The notes below the pieces were generated by a model. That model made no database searches and was not told the origin of the DNA. It saw only the letters and a list, made by a program, of their open reading frames with translations. This document shows positions 15,888-21,077 of a stretch of 21,077 bases of DNA, one piece after another (the first letter of the stretch is position 1; each line of letters opens with the position of its first letter). This DNA is from Gammaproteobacteria bacterium (GTDB taxonomy: Bacteria; Pseudomonadota; Gammaproteobacteria; Natronospirales; REEB76). Both the position numbers and the translations under genes were made by a program. The DNA lies in the NCBI GenBank assembly GCA_027317045.1, contig DAHVFI010000217.1, positions 1-21,077 on the forward strand, given 5' to 3'.

Positions 15888-16547
15888 TCAGCGGCGCCGC
15901 TGCGCCAGATAAAGCAGCAGCAACGCCGTAAAACTCATGCCCACCGCTACAGCTGACATGAGGTCCGCTTGATGATATTCGAGCGACTGCACATGATCGT
16001 AAATTGCCAATGACAGTACCCGCGTCCGTCCCGGTATGTCGCCGCCCACCATCAGCACCACGCCAAATTCGCCGAAGGTATGGATGAATCCGAGCACCGC
16101 GCCGGTCAATAGATCAGCGCGCAACAATGGCAGCGTCACACTCACCCACCGGTCCCATGGGCCGGCACCGAGCACTGACGCAGTCTCCAGATGACGCATG
16201 TCCAGGCGTTCAAAGCCGGCGGCCAGCGGCTGAACTACCAGTGGCAGGGAATACACCATGGAGGCCATCACCAGACCGGTGAAGGTGAACGCAAAACTTG
16301 CCCCCGACCAGCGCTCAGCAAGCGCGCCCAGCGGACCGTGCGGACCGAGGGCCAGCAACAGATAGAAACCCAGCACGGTGGGCGGCAGGGCCAGCGGCAA
16401 CATCACGAATGCGGTCACGGCGTGGCGCACCAGTGTTTTCCGCCGTACCAGCCACCATGCAAGCGGGATGCCGAGGACCAGCAGCAGGCCGGTGGTAACC
16501 GCCGCCAGTACCAGGCTCAGAATCAGAGGCGACCAGTCCAACTGCAT
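15888..16547 (-). CDS. modB: Molybdate ABC transporter permease
   Basis: ModB is the inner-membrane channel subunit. The ATG at 16547 gives 219 residues starting MQLDWSPL, matching the usual 225-230; a longer frame upstream runs back through modA and has no membrane character. About five or six hydrophobic segments are visible. The cytoplasmic coupling loop is ETASVLGAGPWDRWVSVTLP, and the ModB hallmark GEFGVVLMVGGDIPGRT follows it. It starts 14 bp after modA stops, with only a weak ribosome-binding site, so coupled translation is likely. Confidence 0.92.
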   Translation of the reverse strand: MQLDWSPLILSLVLAAVTTGLLLVLGIPLAWWLVRRKTLVRHAVTAFVMLPLALPPTVLGFYLLLALGPHGPLGALAERWSGASFAFTFTGLVMASMVYSLPLVVQPLAAGFERLDMRHLETASVLGAGPWDRWVSVTLPLLRADLLTGAVLGFIHTFGEFGVVLMVGGDIPGRTRVLSLAIYDHVQSLEYHQADLMSAVAVGMSFTALLLLYLAQRRR

Positions 16548-16561
16548 CCCATCCGGCGCTT

Positions 16562-17407
16562 TCAGGGCACTGACTGCGACCGCTCCCCCGTTTCGGCGGG
16601 CAGACGGTAACCCAACCGTGCAATCAGCGGGCGGGCCGGGCCGCGAAGAAACCGCAGAAAGCCGCGCGCCGCCCGGACATCGCGGGCGTGTACCAGCAGC
16701 ACCGCTTGTTGATTGATCGGTGTGTAGAGCGAAACCGGCACCACCCAATGGGAACCGCGTTGCCAAAGTCCGGCGGCCAGCAGCTGGGCCGATGATACAA
16801 ACGCATACTGGGCGCCGCCGCTGATTGCGAATTGCAGTGCCTGTCCCACATCCTCGCCAAAAACCAGCCGCGAATGCAGTTGCTCAAGGAGTCCGAGCCG
16901 CGTTAGAACTTCCTGCGCCGCTTGTCCGTAGGGCGCGAAATGTGGATTGGCGAGCGCCAGGTGCGCAAAGGTCGCGCCGCGCAGCGTCCCAGGACCGGCA
17001 GCCGGTGCCGGTTGCGCCCCCCATAGCACCAGCACCCCCTGAGCATAGGTGAAACGGCTTGGACCCGCGGCCAAGCCGGCCGCAACCAACTGGCGTGGAT
17101 ATCGGGCGTTCGCCGACAGGAACACGTCATAAGGCGCGCCATTGGCAATCTGCGCGTAAAGTCCGCCGGAAGAACCGGCACTGATCACTACCTGGATGCC
17201 GGATTGGCGACTAAACGCGTTTGCAATGGTCTCAAGGGGTTTGTAGAAATCGGCCGCCACGGCCACACGCACGGTCGCTTCCCTGACCGCAGTACCCGCG
17301 TGCGCGTTAAGTGGCAGCGCCAGCAGGATAACCGTACACCACCCCGCCCAGCCTGCGGGAAGCCGCCCGCCCCGACGCCGTGGCGGGGTCCGATGCGAGC
17401 GGCTCAC
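16562..17407 (-). CDS. modA: Periplasmic molybdate-binding protein
   Basis: ModA captures molybdate or tungstate in the periplasm for ModBC. I start it at the GTG at 17407, 13 bp after the stop of the upstream transporter gene, giving 281 residues. A frame extending to 17527 would overlap that gene by over 100 bp. The product has a basic N-terminus, a hydrophobic stretch (WCTVILLALPLNAHA) and a probable cut after AHA near residue 37. The mature part begins with VRVAVAADFYKPLE, then VISAGSSGGLYAQI and PYDVFLSANARYPRQL, the oxyanion-binding loops of this family. The first loop has Asp-Phe where E. coli ModA has Ser, so selectivity may differ slightly. Confidence 0.88.
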   Translation of the reverse strand: MSRSHRTPPRRRGGRLPAGWAGWCTVILLALPLNAHAGTAVREATVRVAVAADFYKPLETIANAFSRQSGIQVVISAGSSGGLYAQIANGAPYDVFLSANARYPRQLVAAGLAAGPSRFTYAQGVLVLWGAQPAPAAGPGTLRGATFAHLALANPHFAPYGQAAQEVLTRLGLLEQLHSRLVFGEDVGQALQFAISGGAQYAFVSSAQLLAAGLWQRGSHWVVPVSLYTPINQQAVLLVHARDVRAARGFLRFLRGPARPLIARLGYRLPAETGERSQSVP

Positions 17408-17420
17408 CGGTACGCTAGGC

Positions 17421-18623
17421 CTAGGCGCTCTTGGCCGGTCGCCGGATGATAAGAGGAAGTAGCGTGGCGACGAGCAGAATGACTGCGATGATATGCAGTG
17501 CCTGAGCGTAGCCTCCGGTGCTTTCACGCAGAAACGCGGTAAGCATCGGCCCCAATACGCCGCCGAATCCCCACGCGGTCAGCATCAGCCCATAGATCGG
17601 TCCGATGTTCTTCGAGCCGAAATAATCGGTGGCGAACGCCGGCATGGTGCCAAAACCTCCGCCGTAGCACAGCAAAACGATGAAGGCGAGGCTGGTGAAC
17701 AGCACGAAACTATGCATATAGGGGATCGCAAAGAAGATCAGCACCTGCAGGAGATACATGCTGATGAACACATTGCGACGCCCGATGGCGTCCGAGAACC
17801 AGGCCCAGGCCAGTCGTCCGGTGCCGTTGGCGATGGAAATGATGCCGACCATGCCGGCCGCCACCAGTGCCGTGACCCCGGTCAGCTGCTGGGCCATGGG
17901 CGCCGCCTGCGAGATGATGCTGATGCCGGCCACCACGTTGAGAAACAGGATGCCCCAGAGCGCGTACCACTGCCAGGTACCCAGTGCTTCCTTGAAGGTG
18001 TAATCGCGTACGCTGCGCTGGGATTGCATGCGCTCCGACGGTTTCCAGCCTTCCGGCACCCAGCCCGCGGGGGGATTGCGCATGGTGAGTGCGCCGATCA
18101 CAACCATGAGCAAGTACGCTACACCCAGAACCGCGAACGTCTCCATCACGCCTACATCCTTGATAAGCCAGGCGGCAACCGGGGCTGTGATCAGCGCGCC
18201 GGCGCCGAAGCCCGCCACGGCGATACCGGTGATCATGCCGCGTTTGTCCGGGAACCATTTGACCAGGGTCGCTACCGGTACTATGTACCCCAGTCCGACC
18301 CCCAATCCGCCCAGCAGGCCGTAACTGAGATAAAGCACGCCCAGCCGGTGAGCGGACAGGCTCGCCAGAAACACCCCCGCTCCGTAGAGAATACCGGCAA
18401 CGACTCCCACGATGCGCGGTCCCTTGCGGTTCATCCACAGGCCGCCAAAGAAACAGCCAAAACCCAATACCAAAATCGCAATTGAAAATGTCAGAGTAAT
18501 TTGTGCGATGTCCCAACCGGAGGATGCCGCCAAAGGCTTGACGAATACACTCCAAGCGTACACCGCACCCAGGGCGAGCTGCATGAGCACCCCACCCGCC
18601 GCAATCAACCATCGATTCTGCAT
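17421..18623 (-). CDS. MFS transporter, oxalate/formate antiporter (OFA) family
   Basis: The 400-residue, 12-helix protein belongs to the OFA branch of the major facilitator superfamily, whose characterised members exchange oxalate and formate. It begins MQNRWLIAAGGVLMQLALGAVYAWSVF, the typical OFA opening. The ATG at 18623 follows AAGGGGG; a longer frame to 18668 would run through the operator-like palindromes and is rejected. Substrates of OFA proteins vary (formate, oxalate, other carboxylates), so formate is inferred from the divergent formate-dehydrogenase-like gene. Its stop is 13 bp from the modA start, so it probably leads the modABC transcript. Confidence 0.85.
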   Translation of the reverse strand: MQNRWLIAAGGVLMQLALGAVYAWSVFVKPLAASSGWDIAQITLTFSIAILVLGFGCFFGGLWMNRKGPRIVGVVAGILYGAGVFLASLSAHRLGVLYLSYGLLGGLGVGLGYIVPVATLVKWFPDKRGMITGIAVAGFGAGALITAPVAAWLIKDVGVMETFAVLGVAYLLMVVIGALTMRNPPAGWVPEGWKPSERMQSQRSVRDYTFKEALGTWQWYALWGILFLNVVAGISIISQAAPMAQQLTGVTALVAAGMVGIISIANGTGRLAWAWFSDAIGRRNVFISMYLLQVLIFFAIPYMHSFVLFTSLAFIVLLCYGGGFGTMPAFATDYFGSKNIGPIYGLMLTAWGFGGVLGPMLTAFLRESTGGYAQALHIIAVILLVATLLPLIIRRPAKSA

Positions 18624-18633
18624 ATGGCCCCCT

Positions 18634-18669
18634 TCAGTTGATAACTGAGGAAAGTGCGCGATGCGCACT
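18634..18669 (-). promoter_or_regulatory. Twin palindromes in the leader of the OFA transporter gene
   Basis: Two perfect inverted repeats lie side by side: TCAGTT-gat-AACTGA (18634-18648) and AGTGCGC-gat-GCGCACT (18653-18669). Both have the 3-bp spacer GAT and their centres (18641 and 18661) are exactly 20 bp apart, about two helical turns. They fall between the predicted start of transcription and the ribosome-binding site, so they could be operators blocking elongation or RNA hairpins that control translation. Confidence 0.45.
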
Positions 18670-18680
18670 GCCAGTCGCGC

Positions 18681-18709
18681 TATCTACCCCCCCTTTCGCC
18701 CCCTGTCAA
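18681..18709 (-). promoter_or_regulatory. Predicted sigma-70 promoter of the OFA-modABC set
   Basis: On the minus strand a perfect -35 TTGACA (18709-18704) is followed after exactly 17 bp by TAGATA (18686-18681), a partial -10 match. Transcription would start near 18674, giving a leader of about 50 nt that contains the twin palindromes. The spacer ends in seven G directly before the -10. Confidence 0.55.
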
Positions 18710-18796
18710 GTGACCGGGGCCGTTCGCGGGCACGGGTAGTCACCGGGGTGGACCCGGCGGACCTGTCCGGGGTGGTTCATGCCCAACTTTCCGCAC

Positions 18797-18825
18797 TGGA
18801 CAGCCGCCCCACGGGGGGTTAAAAC
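18797..18825 (+). promoter_or_regulatory. Predicted sigma-70 promoter of the molybdopterin oxidoreductase gene
   Basis: TGGACA (18797-18802, five of six consensus bases) and TAAAAC (18820-18825, four of six) are separated by 17 bp. The start of transcription would be near 18832, about 35 nt before the ATG. The spacer includes six G (18813-18818). It is divergent from the OFA-modABC promoter; upstream lie two copies of CCGGGGTGG (18743 and 18767). Confidence 0.4.
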
Positions 18826-18866
18826 GTGACCCGGACACCGCACACAAACCCATGGGAGGTCTGACG

Positions 18867-21077
18867 ATGAACAGGCTCAGCGCGGTACTATCGCTGGCAC
18901 GCGAGGCCCTGCGGCCGCCGCGCCCGATCGATCCCGTACGTCCACCCGCCCGGCATTGGCAGCCCTCCCTGTGGGCAAGCTGGCTGCCCCTGCGACAGAT
19001 TGAAAACTTCCGCGAGATATTCCGCGCCCTGCGCGAGAACCGTGACAACCTCGACTATGCCTGGCGCATCCTCAACCACGGCGTGTGCGACGGCTGTTCG
19101 CTCGGCACCACCGGCATGCATGACTGGACCATGGAAAACATCCATGTGTGTAACGTGCGCCTGCGCCTGCTGCGCCTCAGCACGCTGCCGGCCCTCGACG
19201 TTGCGCGGCTCGCCGACGCCGGGGCGCTCGCCAAGCTCGGCGGCAAGGCGTTGCGCGCGCTCGGCCGCATCCCCTACCCGATGTTGCGCCGCCGGGGTGA
19301 AGCCGGCTTCCGGCGCATCAGCTGGGATGAAGCGCTGGGACTCATCGCCGCCCGCGTGCGCGCTTCCTCCCCGGAACGCACCTATTTCTACATGACCAGC
19401 CGCGGCGAACCCAACGAGAATTATTACGCCTTCCAGAAAATGGCGCGCGCCATCGGCACTAACAACGTGGATAACGCCGCGCGTATCTGTCACTCACCCA
19501 GCACTTTCGGCCTCAAGGCTGCTCTGGGAGTTGCGGCCACCACCTGCAGCTACAAGGACCTGATCGGCACCGACCTGGTGGTGTTTGTGGGGTCCAATGT
19601 GGCCAACAACCAACCGATGATGAGCAAATATCTGTTCTACGCCCGCAAAGCCGGCACTAAAGTTGCGGTAGTGAATCCGTTCCGCGAACCGGCCATGGAA
19701 CTGAACTGGGTGCCTTCGGACTTGGAAAGCGCGCTGTTCGGCACGCGCCTCACCGACCGTTTCTTCCAGGTGCGCCCGGGCGGCGACGTGGCGTTCTTCA
19801 ACGGCGCGCTGCGCAAGCTCGCCGATCTCGGCTTCATGCACGAGAGTTTTGTGCGCGAGCATACTGTGGACTTTGACAAAGTAATCGCCGCAGCGCGCGC
19901 GGTTTCATGGGTGGATCTCGAGCGCGCCAGCGGAGTGTCGGAAGCGGAAATGGAGGCCTTCGCGCGCATGGTCGGCGAAGCCGAACGCGCGGTGTTCGTC
20001 TGGGGCATGGGCATTACCCAACACGCCTGCGGCGAGGATAACGTGTATTCGATCGTGAATCTGGCCCTGGCGCGCGGCTTCGTGGGACGCGAAGGCTGCG
20101 GCCTGATGCCGATCCGTGGACATTCCGGGGTGCAGGGCGGGGCGGAGATGGGCGCCTATGCCACGGCCTTCCCGGGCGGACTCGCGGTCAATGAGGACAA
20201 CGCCCGCAAACTGTCCGGGCTGTGGGGCTTCCCGGTGCCCGGCAAGGTCGGGCTCACCACCGCCGAGATGATCGAAGTGGCCGACCGCGGCGGCACCGAT
20301 ATCCTGTTTGCGACCGGCGGCGACTTCCACGAGGTGCTGCCCGATCCGGAGCGCGTTCTGGGCGCCTTCTCGCACATCGGATTGCGCGTGCACTTCGACA
20401 TCGTGCCCTCCTCACAGATGTTCATCGAGCCGGGACAGGATGCGGTGCTGCTGCTGCCCGCGGCCACCCGTTATGAGATGCCGGGAGGCGTGACCGAAAC
20501 CACCACCGAACGGCGCATCATCTTCAGTCCCGAGATATCCGGCCCGCGCATCGGCGAGGCGCGTCCCGAATGGCAGGTATATATGGAGCTCGCACGACGC
20601 ATACGGCCCGAATGGCAGGACAAACTCGGCTTCGCCGACACCGCCGCCATCCGCGCCGAGATCGCTCGCGTGATACCGATGTATGCCGGCATCGAAAAAC
20701 TCGCGCGGGAGGGTGACAATTTCCAATACGGCGGACGCCTGCTGTGCGCCGGCTGGAAGTTCCCCACCGCCGACGGCAAAGCTCACTTCCAACCGACCAC
20801 GCTCGCCGGAGTGCAGCCGCCCGCAGACAGCTTCCAGGTAGTGCAACGGCGTGGTAAACAGTTCAACAGCAACGTTCATGAAGAACGCGACCCGGCAACC
20901 GGTTTCCCGCGCGACGCGGTATTGATCAGCGTTGCCGACCGCGAACGACTGGGTCTGCACGAAGCTGATGCGGTAGTGCTGGAGAATGAGTTCGGGCGTT
21001 ACTACGGCCATGTGTTCACTGCCGATGTCCGCGCCGGCGCGCTGGAAATGTACTGGCCCGAAGGCAACGTGCTGGTG
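18867..21077 (+). CDS. FdhF/YdeP-family molybdopterin oxidoreductase, formate-dehydrogenase-like, 3' end missing
   Basis: This enzyme belongs to the Mo/W-bisPGD oxidoreductases, in the branch that includes E. coli YdeP and is annotated as possible formate dehydrogenase alpha subunits. GGGAGGT lies 6 bases before the ATG. The frame stays open to the window end: 737 residues are visible against about 760 in YdeP, so only a short tail is missing. Cys74, Cys77 and Cys95 are candidate Fe-S ligands. Cys208-His209 in ARICHSPS matches the metal-ligand Cys/Sec-His pair of formate dehydrogenases, and Arg417 in RGHSGVQGG matches their conserved active-site Arg. No signal peptide is visible, so it should be cytoplasmic. 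Formate oxidation is likely but unproven, since YdeP relatives have uncertain substrates. Confidence 0.88.
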   Translation, partial: MNRLSAVLSLAREALRPPRPIDPVRPPARHWQPSLWASWLPLRQIENFREIFRALRENRDNLDYAWRILNHGVCDGCSLGTTGMHDWTMENIHVCNVRLRLLRLSTLPALDVARLADAGALAKLGGKALRALGRIPYPMLRRRGEAGFRRISWDEALGLIAARVRASSPERTYFYMTSRGEPNENYYAFQKMARAIGTNNVDNAARICHSPSTFGLKAALGVAATTCSYKDLIGTDLVVFVGSNVANNQPMMSKYLFYARKAGTKVAVVNPFREPAMELNWVPSDLESALFGTRLTDRFFQVRPGGDVAFFNGALRKLADLGFMHESFVREHTVDFDKVIAAARAVSWVDLERASGVSEAEMEAFARMVGEAERAVFVWGMGITQHACGEDNVYSIVNLALARGFVGREGCGLMPIRGHSGVQGGAEMGAYATAFPGGLAVNEDNARKLSGLWGFPVPGKVGLTTAEMIEVADRGGTDILFATGGDFHEVLPDPERVLGAFSHIGLRVHFDIVPSSQMFIEPGQDAVLLLPAATRYEMPGGVTETTTERRIIFSPEISGPRIGEARPEWQVYMELARRIRPEWQDKLGFADTAAIRAEIARVIPMYAGIEKLAREGDNFQYGGRLLCAGWKFPTADGKAHFQPTTLAGVQPPADSFQVVQRRGKQFNSNVHEERDPATGFPRDAVLISVADRERLGLHEADAVVLENEFGRYYGHVFTADVRAGALEMYWPEGNVLV

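Noticed and set aside
16548..16766. Longer modB frame starting at 16766
   Set aside because: The extra 73 residues lie inside modA in another frame and have no membrane character; the ATG at 16547 gives normal ModB length.
17493..18485. 330-codon plus-strand ORF antisense to the OFA transporter
   Set aside because: It is rich in His, Arg, Gln and Gly with no fold pattern, while the opposite strand encodes a clear 12-helix transporter. It is a mirror frame.
19491..19493. Selenocysteine at the formate-dehydrogenase active site
   Set aside because: The codon at residue 208 is TGT (Cys), not TGA, so this is the Cys form.

Overview
The window looks like an ordinary chromosomal segment of a Gram-negative, fairly GC-rich proteobacterium. 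A gammaproteobacterium is most likely, judging from the oligopeptidase A and exonuclease III types, an outer-membrane porin ending in Phe, and the ModABC/MoeB set. Species cannot be read from the sequence. I see no phage, transposase, CRISPR array, rRNA or tRNA. Two genes run off the ends: prlC at the left and a formate-dehydrogenase-like molybdoenzyme at the right.

Layout. (1) 2-4426, plus strand: the 3' part of prlC (oligopeptidase A), xthA (exonuclease III) and an mmsA-type CoA-acylating semialdehyde dehydrogenase. A 200-bp stretch between prlC and xthA repeats the xthA start and looks like an insertion. (2) 10117-4432, minus strand: a five-gene uptake cluster. A porin is followed by a periplasmic binding protein, a MalK-type ATPase and MalF- and MalG-type permeases, forming a complete outer-to-inner-membrane route for a sugar-like solute of unknown identity. 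Its last gene converges on mmsA with only 5 bp between the stops. (3) 10583-13403, plus strand: an acetate module of SatP/YaaH transporter and acetyl-CoA synthetase, separated by a perfect 16-bp stem. (4) 13933-21077: a molybdenum/formate module. moeB (plus) converges on a minus-strand set of OFA-family MFS transporter, modA, modB and modC. Divergent from the MFS gene is an FdhF/YdeP-family molybdopterin oxidoreductase with a Cys-His formate-dehydrogenase active site.

How the parts fit. ModABC imports molybdate, MoeB activates molybdopterin synthase for cofactor assembly, the OFA transporter may bring in formate or a related anion, and the oxidoreductase would use the cofactor on it. The acetate module makes acetyl-CoA. 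The link between mmsA and the sugar transporter is positional only.

The most interesting non-coding signals are the duplicated xthA start around a 200-bp insert, a pseudoknot-like set of crossing inverted repeats in the 529-bp gap upstream of moeB, twin palindromes 20 bp apart in the leader of the OFA transporter, the satP-acs hairpin, and three predicted promoters that each carry a run of six or seven G in the -35/-10 spacer. I did not find a clearly new multi-gene system; the molybdenum/formate grouping is the best candidate for a functional unit.
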